Source of the DNA: Calothrix sp. MO_167.B12
Lineage (GTDB): Bacteria; Cyanobacteriota; Cyanobacteriia; Cyanobacteriales; Nostocaceae
Length of the DNA stretch: 41,472 nt
Direction: 5' to 3'
Assembly (NCBI GenBank): GCA_030066045.1
Contig: JASJCJ010000047.1
Location: forward strand, 1-41,472
A program made the translations under genes and the position numbers. This document shows, piece after piece, positions 1 to 6,786 of this stretch. Under the pieces are notes generated by a model. The model saw only the letters and a program-made list of their open reading frames with translations, was not told where the DNA came from and made no database searches. Position 1 is the first letter of the stretch. Each line of letters opens with the position of its first letter.

Positions 1-294
1 TATTTCGCCAAAGTCAACAAAGACTACACATCTCAAGTTTGTCCTCAATGCAATGCCCACACTGGAAAAAAACAGTTAAAAGACAGAATTCATTTTTGTC
101 CGTCATGCGGCTACACAACACATCGAGATGTTGCAGCAGCACAAGTGATTCGCAATCGAGGAATCAACGCGCTGGGACGCAGCGTGGAGCAAATTGCCTG
201 TGGAGACGTTCTGACGGGGACTGGAGACAGTCTAGTTAAGAGTCTAAGAAGCAGGAAAAAGGATGCACAGGCACGGATTTATCCTGCCTGGTAA
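1..294 (+). CDS. tnpB: IS200/IS605-family TnpB, C-terminal part (5' end outside window)
   Basis: The reading frame is open from base 1 to a TAA at 292-294, giving 97 residues of the C-terminus of a TnpB RNA-guided nuclease. A four-cysteine zinc ribbon is visible (CPQC at residues 14-17 and CPSC at 33-36), followed by HRDVAAAQVIRNRG. The Asp in that motif (residue 43) is the usual third RuvC acidic residue. In this family TnpB uses an omegaRNA made from the 3' end of its own gene and the transposon right end, and cuts the empty donor site. The right end follows 45 bases after the stop. Whether the protein is intact cannot be judged because the N-terminal two thirds are missing. Confidence 0.9.
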   Translation, partial: YFAKVNKDYTSQVCPQCNAHTGKKQLKDRIHFCPSCGYTTHRDVAAAQVIRNRGINALGRSVEQIACGDVLTGTGDSLVKSLRSRKKDAQARIYPAW

Positions 295-302
295 TATCCT
301 TT

Positions 303-339
303 GAGAATCCCTGTGGATTTATCCCAGGGAGTACGTCAA
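303..339 (+). mobile_element. Right end of the IS200/IS605 element / 3' end of its omegaRNA
   Basis: The bases GAATCCCTG at 305-313 start an imperfect hairpin closed by CAGGG at 325-329, followed by AGTACGTCAA ending at 339. This has the same layout as the 3' end of a TnpB omegaRNA: GAATC, stem, short loop, stem, then a tail ending in TCAA. If so, the guide starts at 340. The hairpin is read through in the same frame as the downstream channel fragment, so a naive ORF from TTG 301 would wrongly fuse 13 transposon codons to it. The boundary is inferred from motif resemblance and from where channel-like sequence begins. Confidence 0.6.
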
Positions 340-588
340 GGAGTTGTCCAGTATCTGGATCAGAATGCTTTTTCTCAAACTGTAACGCCAGGAGGATTCT
401 ACAGTACAGGAATTTACTTGAGCTTTACAACTTTGACAACTCTAGGTTACGGAGATATTCTACCTGTGAATCCCTTCGCCATGATGCTTACCAACCTTGA
501 AGCCATTATAGGACAGATGTATCCAGCGATTTTTATTGCCATTCTGGTGGGTGCTTATCTCTCTCAAAAGGACAATCAGCAAAAATAA
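340..588 (+). pseudogene. Potassium-channel (Ion_trans_2) gene remnant, 5' part lost to IS insertion
   Basis: From 340 the frame encodes about 82 residues starting GVVQYLDQNAFSQTV. It contains the pore signature TTLTTLGYGD, in which GYGD is the K+ selectivity filter, then a hydrophobic helix (AIIGQMYPAIFIAILVGAYL) and a short charged tail. This is the P-loop and last transmembrane helix of a two-TM channel. The first transmembrane helix and start codon are absent. Immediately upstream is the IS200/IS605 right end, so the gene appears cut by that insertion, with the rest presumably left of the element and outside the window. It is unlikely to make a functional channel. Confidence 0.75.
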
Positions 589-592
589 AAAT

Positions 593-611
593 CCCCAGTA
601 AATTACTGGGG
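593..611. terminator. Short GC stem-loop after the channel remnant
   Basis: CCCCAGT at 593-599 pairs with ACTGGGG at 605-611 around a 5-base loop. It is flanked by A-rich sequence on the left, which would be a U-tract for minus-strand transcripts, and by AAAAAGGTTTTT on the right. It may end the old channel transcript or act in both directions. It lacks a classical T-run on the plus strand. Confidence 0.4.
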
Positions 612-1244
612 AAAAAGGTTTTTGGATTTTGTAGGATATTGCATTGGAAAGCAGTGTTGTAATTAGAATATCCACTATCGCAATCTAAAAGTTGCCAAAA
701 TGCCGAATGATATCAAGTCCTGATGATTACTTATAAAACCTCACCCGCAGGCTGCTGTTGGTGCATCAGGGGTATCACCCTCTTTGGCAGCAGGGGACTT
801 AAAACCTAGTGCTTTGTCCCATTAATTTTGATAGGTAAACCAAGTTCTATACTTATCTTCTCCTTCTGTTTCTACCCTTCGGGAACGACTTCGTCGGTAA
901 GCGAAGCTATGCCGTAGGCTTTACGCGCTCTTTGCGCCTTTGCGGTTAATTATCCAACCCTTTAGAACTAATGAGACAGACCACTAGGCACAAACTTGGC
1001 GATGTTTTTTAATGTTTGAATGTTTGTATGACAAGGCTTCTAGGTCATTAGGTTTTAATGCTATTGCTGCTGGAAGATTAAATTACTCCGGTTAAATCAT
1101 GGCTTATTGATACTATTGTCAATTTACTACATAACGATCGCTAGCTACTGATTTTTTTGCGTCAAAATAGAATCAAGGGCTACTGTAACCAATCAGCTCT
1201 TGGCATTTAATAGTAAGTAACCTTAAAAAATTTTTCTACACATT
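612..1244. other. Gene-free spacer with dispersed repeat
   Basis: No convincing coding frame was seen. Bases about 875-955 carry the GCGAAGCTATGCCGTAGGC / CTCTTTGCGCCTTTGCGGTT type repeat. Related stretches occur at about 16575-16625, 27300-27355 and 30805-30835, so this is a dispersed repeat of the genome. The remainder is AT-rich and probably includes the promoter of the aminotransferase gene. Confidence 0.5.
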
Positions 1245-2546
1245 ATGTTAAGTATCTCTACTGATAATAAATTACCGCGATCGCCCCATTTAGTCACCCC
1301 TTTACCGGGACCCCGCGCCCAAGCTATTGTAGAACGCGATCGCACCGTTACATCCCCCTCCTATACCCGCGATTATCCCTTGGTGGTGGCTCGCGGTGAG
1401 GGCTGCATGTTGGAAGATGTGGATGGGAATGTATTCCTAGATATGACGGCGGGAATCGCTGTCACAGCCACGGGACACGCCCACCCAGAGGTGGTACGAG
1501 CAATCCAAAACCAAGCTGCTAATTTACTGCACATGTCGGGTACGGATTTTTACTACGAACCGATGGTAAATTTAGCGGAGAAGTTAGCACAATACGCTCC
1601 TTTCCCCCAAGGTGGAAAGGTATTTTTTACCAACTCTGGGGCAGAATCCAATGAAGGGGCGATAAAACTGGCAAGATATTATACCGGGCGATCGCTAATT
1701 GTTGCCTTCTTGGGAGCATTCCACGGACGCACCTATGGAGCTATGTCTCTGACAGGTTCTAAGGTGGTGCAAAGGGCTGGTTTTGGCTCCTTGGTTCCCG
1801 GTATTACCCACATCCCCTATGGAACCCATGCTAGTTTGGATTACTTAGAACAGCAGCTATTTTCTTCTATGGTTCCCCCCCAGGAAGTAGCAGCTATTTT
1901 TGTAGAACCAATTCAAGGAGAAGGAGGGTATATAGTACCGGAGAATGGATTTTTAGCAAGGTTACGGGAAATATGCGATCGCCACGGTATTCTCATGGTG
2001 GTGGATGAGGTACAGTCAGGTATGGGGCGTACTGGTCGCTTATTTGCCATTGAACATTGGGGAGTAATGCCCGACATCATCACCTCAGCCAAGGGAATTG
2101 CTAGTGGTTTACCCTTGGGAGCAATTATTTCTCGACCAGAGTTTATGACTTGGCCTCCTGGCTCCCATGCTACTACCTTTGGGGGTAATCCCGTGGCTTG
2201 TGCAGGAGCTTTAGCTACCTTAAATCTGCTGGAAGGGGGCTTGATGACAAATGCAACTCAGATGGGAGAATTATTGCAAGCAGGGTTGAGAAAGTTAAGC
2301 GAGCAATTTCCCCAGATATCTCCACCTCGCGGTAAAGGTTTAATGGTGGCAGTAGATTTATGGGATGGAGAAGGTAACTTGAGTTCTCAGTTGCGTGACT
2401 CCATTTTGCACGGCGCATTTCATCGGGGTTTACTACTATTAGGTTGTGGTAAAGCTGCGATTCGTTTTTGTCCGCCTCTAGTAATTGATGAACAGCAAAT
2501 TAACATTGCGATAGGTATACTAAAGGAGGTATTACTTCAAAGATAA
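1245..2546 (+). CDS. Class III PLP aminotransferase (acetylornithine/4-aminobutyrate aminotransferase-like)
   Basis: The protein has 433 residues, normal for fold-type I class III aminotransferases. Visible hallmarks are NSGAESNEGAIKLAR (PLP phosphate contact), AFHGRTYGAMSLTGS, EPIQGEGG, VVDEVQSGMGRTG (Asp254, PLP ring nitrogen) and TSAKGIASGLPLGA, in which Lys283 should form the Schiff base. The family moves amino groups from omega-amines or ornithine derivatives to 2-oxo acids. The exact substrate cannot be read from sequence, and argD, gabT or broad-range ornithine transaminase activity are all possible. The gene appears monocistronic: the spacer before it is over 600 bases and the next gene starts 132 bases after it. 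ATG 1245 is the first in-frame start, with no strong ribosome site. Confidence 0.88.
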   Translation: MLSISTDNKLPRSPHLVTPLPGPRAQAIVERDRTVTSPSYTRDYPLVVARGEGCMLEDVDGNVFLDMTAGIAVTATGHAHPEVVRAIQNQAANLLHMSGTDFYYEPMVNLAEKLAQYAPFPQGGKVFFTNSGAESNEGAIKLARYYTGRSLIVAFLGAFHGRTYGAMSLTGSKVVQRAGFGSLVPGITHIPYGTHASLDYLEQQLFSSMVPPQEVAAIFVEPIQGEGGYIVPENGFLARLREICDRHGILMVVDEVQSGMGRTGRLFAIEHWGVMPDIITSAKGIASGLPLGAIISRPEFMTWPPGSHATTFGGNPVACAGALATLNLLEGGLMTNATQMGELLQAGLRKLSEQFPQISPPRGKGLMVAVDLWDGEGNLSSQLRDSILHGAFHRGLLLLGCGKAAIRFCPPLVIDEQQINIAIGILKEVLLQR

Positions 2547-2678
2547 AGGATTGCAAACAAGGGTCAACAATCATTGAGTAGAGTGTAAATATATTGAGAA
2601 TATGAGATTATCCAGACTCCTGGCATTACAGTATAGACATCTCATGAAAGTGGATATAAAAATGGGAGTCAAAATAAT

Positions 2679-2831
2679 ATGGACATCTCTAAATTAATTG
2701 CCAGAATCACCCAGTATATTACTGAGGCGGCTATGCGAATCTTTGGACCCGATGATGATGAATATCCTTCCACTGGAGTACAACCATTTACAGGTGAACC
2801 TTATAACGAAAAGACAGCAGATTCTTGGTAA
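2679..2831 (+). CDS. Small conserved cyanobacterial protein, 50 aa, function unknown
   Basis: ATG at 2679 opens a 50-codon frame ending TAA 2829-2831. The product starts MDISKLIARITQYITEAAMR and continues with IFGPDDDEYPSTGVQPFTGEP. This has an amphipathic N-terminal helix followed by an acidic, proline-rich tail with a DDDEYPxTGVQPF motif, which I recall from small hypothetical proteins of many cyanobacteria. A GGGAG sequence lies about 10 bases upstream and a strong terminator lies 40 bases after the stop, so it looks like a single-gene transcript. The longer overlapping frame from 2698 is out of register and has no family resemblance. Function is unknown. Confidence 0.7.
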   Translation: MDISKLIARITQYITEAAMRIFGPDDDEYPSTGVQPFTGEPYNEKTADSW

Positions 2832-2870
2832 AAAACTACTGAAATTTGATCAGTCAAATGCAATTCTCAG

Positions 2871-2905
2871 AGGTGGATGTTTCCTTGCACAATCCACCTT
2901 TTTTT
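2871..2905 (+). terminator. Rho-independent terminator of the 50-aa protein gene
   Basis: AGGTGGAT at 2871-2878 pairs with ATCCACCT at 2892-2899, followed by a run of T to 2905. It has the layout of an intrinsic terminator and sits 40 bases after the stop codon. Confidence 0.85.
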
Positions 2906-2964
2906 GACCATAAATTAATCGATATCAATTGATTCCGTCAGACGATAGGCGCGAAAACTCCCAA

Positions 2965-3001
2965 GTATGTGGGTGAGGAAACTCACCCACATACGTCTTT
3001 T
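2965..3001 (+). terminator. Perfect 13-bp hairpin with GAAA tetraloop and TCTTTT tail
   Basis: GTATGTGGGTGAG (2965-2977) and CTCACCCACATAC (2982-2994) pair perfectly around a GAAA (GNRA) tetraloop, followed by GTCTTTT. This is a very stable structure just 60 bases after another terminator, with no gene between them. It may be a second terminator or the 3' end of a small RNA transcribed from within 2906-2960. Confidence 0.65.
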
Positions 3002-3276
3002 AAGGAGTATTACCCTCTTGGGAGTGAGAGAGTGGGGGAGTGGGGGCAGAAAAAACAAGTCCAAATCATGACAATAATCCCCAGCTTTTAGCCTGGTGAG
3101 GGGTCAAACCTACTATTCGCCAGCAGCATCCTTAATAAGGTGAGGGGAAGGGGTGAGGTAAGCAACTGTATTGCACCCAAGTGAAAACCGCTATCGTTTC
3201 GGGGTGAAATGGATCGCAAAGGAACTCAAAGCTTGTTACTTTCATTTTCAGCTTAACCTTTTGAGCTTGGCTGCTA

Positions 3277-3676
3277 ATGACCAAAAAACGAGACGCAAGC
3301 CCCTGGCTTTAGACACGGGGATAAGTCGGTAGGAACTTTTAAGTTCCGTGAACCGATTGGATGGAACCACTGTGGTATACTTAAACCATAAGTGAGTAAG
3401 AACAACCATCTACGTTTTGATTCATCCTAGTACGGAGCAATCCCGGCAACGGACATATCCAACTTGATTTGGAATAGTTAAAGGGCAAATAAAGGCAGGA
3501 TGTTGAGCGTACCTAACTGGCAAAAGTGATGGACTCGGAAAGCGAAAAAAATTGAAAAGTAAGCGCAATTGCAACTCCCGTTGCTTGAGCGTCTAGGGTG
3601 TCTTTGATAGCACCATTGAAAGTTCGTTTGTGGACTCTTCAAGAATCCCCTGCCTTCTAGGCATAGGGAGTATCAA
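3277..3676 (+). ncRNA. Structured RNA resembling an IS200/IS605 omegaRNA (HEARO/IscB- or TnpB-type) without nuclease gene
   Basis: No long reading frame is present, but the plus strand folds repeatedly. Stems are CCCCTG/CACGGGG (3300-3320), TCGGT/ACCGA enclosing a perfect GGAACTT/AAGTTCC hairpin (3326-3356), GCAAC/GTTGC with a TCCC loop (3571-3584), GGTG/CACC (3597-3614), and a final GAATCCCCTGCC...GGCATAGGG hairpin followed by AGTATCAA (3652-3676). The last hairpin copies the layout of the tnpB right end at 303-339. The first stem lies just after ATGA (3277-3280), which I recall as the usual left flank of HEARO elements. It may be a solo omegaRNA, a non-autonomous IS605-type element or a decayed tnpB tail. 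The exact ends are uncertain. Confidence 0.5.
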
Positions 3677-3698
3677 ATCCGATAGAAAAATATAACTT

Positions 3699-3785
3699 GG
3701 AGAGGTGGCAGAGTGGTTGAATGCGGCGCACTCGAAATGCGTTATACCTTCACCGGTATCGGGGGTTCGAATCCCCCCCTCTCCG
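3699..3785 (+). tRNA. tRNA-Ser (anticodon CGA)
   Basis: The 87-base gene starts GGAGAGG, which pairs with CCTCTCC at the 3' end, with discriminator G at 3785. The D-arm region contains GGCAGAGTGGTTGA, and the anticodon loop CTCGAAA gives anticodon CGA at 3733-3735 (codon UCG). The long variable arm TATACCTTCACCGGTATC is typical of class II serine tRNAs. The T-loop is GTTCGAATC. CCA is not encoded. The structured RNA element above ends about 22 bases upstream. Confidence 0.95.
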
Positions 3786-4225
3786 TTAGAGTATACAAGG
3801 CAATATAATGCGATCGCCCTTACCTTATCACTAGGTAATGCTGATGCAACCCAAGAACCGCTAAATGGTTGTGTTTGTGTTGCAAGTTTCAGTCAGGTTA
3901 ATCAACGGAACCTAAAAGATAATACTTCATTCAATTAACTGTAGTCGAATGGCGCCCAAATTAAGGGAAGAACTTTGTTAAATCTGGCTTTCCAGGTTCT
4001 CGTTACAAGGTTCTAATTTATTCATATAGTGGTTTCGGGGCTACCATGCTCCCAAACATTTTTAGGTGTTAGCATTGTCCCACTTATTAGGAGAGCAAAT
4101 TCTTGTTAGGGAAAGGTTGCATGAAAAATATCTAATTTTTCATGCAGCAAGGGTTAATTTTGTAACCCTAATAATTTTCATTCATAAACCACAATTTTAC
4201 GCTAAAGTTTAGTGCAGTCAAGCTG
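3786..4225. other. Gene-free spacer
   Basis: No credible gene was seen. One stem-forming stretch is obvious, GCATGAAAAATATCTAATTTTTCATGC at about 4119-4145, where GCATGAAAAAT pairs with ATTTTTCATGC. It is followed by a second small inverted repeat, AGGGTTA...TAACCCT. The element CGTTACAAGGTTCTA also occurs near 29440. Confidence 0.4.
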
Positions 4226-4377
4226 AAAGCATCCCAATTTTTCCAAAATACATGGTAATGGGAGCATCTTGCTCCCTGGATATATCATCTTGCTCCCTGG
4301 ATATATCATCTTGCTCCCTGGATATATAAAGCGGGCAAGATACCCAGACTACAAATTTAAATATTTGGAATGCTCCC
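4226..4377. repeat. MITE-like element, copy 1 (GGGAGCATCCCAA family) with 3 x 21-bp internal repeat
   Basis: The left end AGCATCCCAATTTTT and the right end TTTGGAATGCTCCC are inverted copies of each other. Related elements lie at about 14674-14838, 29781-29855, 30632-30744 and 31771-31933. The interior carries CATCTTGCTCCCTGGATATAT three times in perfect tandem (4265-4327), then the family core AAAGCGGGCAAGAT. There is no coding capacity. Confidence 0.7.
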
Positions 4378-4486
4378 GTCAAAACTTAGGTCAAAAAACA
4401 TGAAATTTTTGTTTTAAAACAATGTAAGTCTTTCAGGTATTGTCTTTCACACATCACCAGCAAACTGTGAGGAGAATCAAAATAAT

Positions 4487-6067
4487 ATGCGAGCTTTACT
4501 CATTTATCCTATATTTCCCAAAACCTTTTGGTCCTATGAAAAGATTTTACAATTAGTCGATCGCAAAGTATTATTACCTCCTCTTGGTTTAGTCACAGTA
4601 GCAGCAATTCTCCCCCAGGAATGGGAATTTAAACTAGTAGATCGAAATATTCGTCCCGTTACAGAAGCAGAATGGGAATGGGCTGATATAGTCATTCTCT
4701 CCGCAATGATCGTGCAAAAACAAGACTTGCTCGACCAGATTCAAGCAGCCAAACGCCGGGGCAAACTAGTTGCTATTGGCGGTCCCTATCCTACCTCCAC
4801 ACCAGATGAGCCAAAAGCCGCCGGTGCAGATTTTTTGATTTTGGATGAAGGGGAAATCACCCTGCCCATGTTTGTCGAAGCCATCCAAAAAGGTGAAACA
4901 TCAGGCACATTCCGGGCTACGGAAAAACCGGATGTCACCACTACCCCCATACCCCGCTTTGATTTACTGGACTTTGATGCCTACGATATGATGTCGGTGC
5001 AGTTTTCTCGCGGTTGTCCTTTTCAATGTGAGTTTTGTGACATTATTGTCCTTTATGGACGCAAACCCCGTACCAAAACCCCAGCACAACTATTAGCAGA
5101 ATTAGATTACCTCTACGAACTAGGGTGGCGCAGGGGCGTATTCATGGTAGATGACAACTTTATTGGCAACAAGCGGAACGTGAAACTGTTGCTGAAAGAG
5201 TTAAAAGTGTGGATGGCAGAACATCAGTACCCCTTCCGTTTTGATACAGAAGCATCAGTAGATTTAGCATCAGATCCAGAATTAATGGAATTGATGGTGG
5301 AATCTGGTTTCGCTGCGGTGTTCTTAGGTATTGAAACCCCAGACGAAGATAGTTTGCAGTTAACCAAGAAATTTCAAAATACCCGTAGTTCCCTCACAGA
5401 AGCAGTACAAACCATTATCAAAGCCGGATTGCGTCCTATGGCAGGCTTTATCATTGGCTTTGACGGTGAAAAACCAGGAGCAGGCGATCGCATTGTCCGT
5501 TTCGCCGAACAAGCTGCGATCCCTTCCACTACATTTGCCATGTTACAAGCACTACCTAACACAGCCCTGTGGCATCGTTTAGCCAAAGAAGGTAGACTGC
5601 GTTCTAGTAAGGATGGCAACATCAATCAAACCACCTTAATGAACTTTATTCCCACCCGTCCCCTAGAAGATATTGCCAGGGAATACATTGAAGCTTTTTG
5701 TACTTTATACGACCTAGAAAAATACTTGGATAGGACATATCGCTGTTTCTTAATGATGGGTGCCCCTACTTGGAAAGCACCCTTGAAGATGCCCGAGTGG
5801 AAAATTGTCAAAGCACTAGCAATAATTATCTGGCGACAAGGGATTAAACGTCCAACCCGGTGGAAATTCTGGCATCACTTATTTAGTATGATTAAACGTA
5901 ATCCAGGAGTTGCCGAGCATTACCTAGCTACCTGCGCCCATATAGAGCATTTCTTTGAATATCGTCAAATCGTCCGCGAACAAATTGAATCCCAGTTAGC
6001 AGAATATCTCGCCCAAGGGGAAGAGAAGCCTTATGTGGTAGAGGAGAAGAAAGAGGCGATGGTGTGA
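4487..6067 (+). CDS. B12-binding-domain radical SAM protein (DUF4070-type)
   Basis: The protein has 526 residues. The first 140 form a cobalamin-binding-like Rossmann domain (MRALLIYPIFPKTF, VAIGGPYPTSTPDE, LILDEGEITLP). The radical SAM domain follows, with SRGCPFQCEFC giving the 4Fe-4S ligands Cys177, Cys181 and Cys184, then VDDNFIGN and EASVDLASDPELM. The C-terminal part resembles the DUF4070 extension. Relatives include hopanoid enzymes such as the C-2 methylase HpnP and other methyltransferases or ring-forming enzymes, but I cannot assign the substrate. AGGAG lies 12 bases before ATG 4487. The gene seems monocistronic. Confidence 0.85.
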   Translation: MRALLIYPIFPKTFWSYEKILQLVDRKVLLPPLGLVTVAAILPQEWEFKLVDRNIRPVTEAEWEWADIVILSAMIVQKQDLLDQIQAAKRRGKLVAIGGPYPTSTPDEPKAAGADFLILDEGEITLPMFVEAIQKGETSGTFRATEKPDVTTTPIPRFDLLDFDAYDMMSVQFSRGCPFQCEFCDIIVLYGRKPRTKTPAQLLAELDYLYELGWRRGVFMVDDNFIGNKRNVKLLLKELKVWMAEHQYPFRFDTEASVDLASDPELMELMVESGFAAVFLGIETPDEDSLQLTKKFQNTRSSLTEAVQTIIKAGLRPMAGFIIGFDGEKPGAGDRIVRFAEQAAIPSTTFAMLQALPNTALWHRLAKEGRLRSSKDGNINQTTLMNFIPTRPLEDIAREYIEAFCTLYDLEKYLDRTYRCFLMMGAPTWKAPLKMPEWKIVKALAIIIWRQGIKRPTRWKFWHHLFSMIKRNPGVAEHYLATCAHIEHFFEYRQIVREQIESQLAEYLAQGEEKPYVVEEKKEAMV

Positions 6068-6080
6068 TGAGGTGATGGGG

Positions 6081-6240
6081 TGACAGTTGACGGTTGACAG
6101 TTAACAGTTGACAGTTAACAGTTGACAGTCTTTAATTCATCATTCCTTCCCTCCTTCCCTCCTTCACTCCTTCACTCCTTCACTCCTTCACTCCTTCCCT
6201 CCATCACCCCGAACTCCGAACTCCGAACTCCGAACTCCTT
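6081..6240. repeat. Three adjacent short tandem repeats
   Basis: Bases 6081-6128 repeat ACAGTTG/ACAGTTA heptads, about 6143-6204 repeat CTTCACTC/CTTCCCTC, and about 6210-6239 repeat GAACTCC. These resemble the short tandem repeats common between genes of Nostocales. Frames that run through them are low-complexity and not genes. Confidence 0.85.
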
Positions 6241-6353
6241 CCCTCCTGGCAAACCGTTAAAGTTCATTGCGAATTATAAATGTAGATCAAACAACGTGAT
6301 AACTTTTGGGAATGATAATGAGCAACTACTAGCATTTGTAAAGGAGATAGACA

Positions 6354-6578
6354 GTGGCAATGGAATCACAACCTGTGGCAAATACACACACATTCCGTGA
6401 AGATTTTAGTGAATATGTGGCTCACCTCCAACTTCATATGGCACTACAAGCCCGAAACTTGGTTCCAACCCTGAAACAAACCCAGCCAGAACAACAAACA
6501 CCAGAACATAGCAGACAGGAATTACTCCATCAAACTCAAGCAGACTTTGAAAAGCAGATATCTCGGCAAATTCCCTAG
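6354..6578 (+). CDS. Small hypothetical protein, 72-74 aa
   Basis: GTG 6354 is preceded by AAGGAG (6341-6346) at 7 bases, which favours it. An alternative ATG lies at 6360. The protein (MESQPVANTHTFREDFSEYV, then a Gln- and His-rich helical stretch) has no recognised domain, signal or membrane helix. It looks like a soluble helical protein: many Gln and Glu residues, no Trp and no Cys. The ribosome site and a strong terminator 30 bases after the stop support a real single-gene transcript. Function is unknown. Confidence 0.6.
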   Translation: MAMESQPVANTHTFREDFSEYVAHLQLHMALQARNLVPTLKQTQPEQQTPEHSRQELLHQTQADFEKQISRQIP

Positions 6579-6606
6579 GATAGGATATAAAAAATCAACT
6601 ACAATC

Positions 6607-6662
6607 AAAGTAGATATTGTTGGGTAATTACTGTTGTTTTACTCAGCAAATCTACTTTTTTC
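6607..6662 (+). terminator. Rho-independent terminator
   Basis: AAAGTAGAT (6607-6615) pairs with ATCTACTTT (6650-6658), and the downstream arm runs into a T-tract. The loop is long (34 bases) and may contain further pairing. It follows the small gene ending at 6578. Confidence 0.7.
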
Positions 6663-6786
6663 AATTTGATGGGTGCCAAAATCTCCCCTTGGGAGCAATA
6701 TTTTAGTTACAAAAAGCCGTTAGAATTAACCTACAAGAATCCTCTGTATCCCTATTACTTGAGGCTGAATGGCAGCTTAAATACAA

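Noticed and set aside
2698-2907. 69-codon frame on the plus strand
   Set aside because: It overlaps the 50-aa gene in another frame, starts with TTG without ribosome site, and runs through the terminator hairpin.
3705-3938. 77-codon frame over tRNA-Ser
   Set aside because: Most of its first part is the tRNA gene itself.
4265-4327. Possible CRISPR array
   Set aside because: Three 21-bp units are head to tail without spacers, inside a MITE.
6122-6400. 92-codon frame
   Set aside because: It translates short tandem repeats (Ser-Phe-Pro-Leu runs) and has no independent support.
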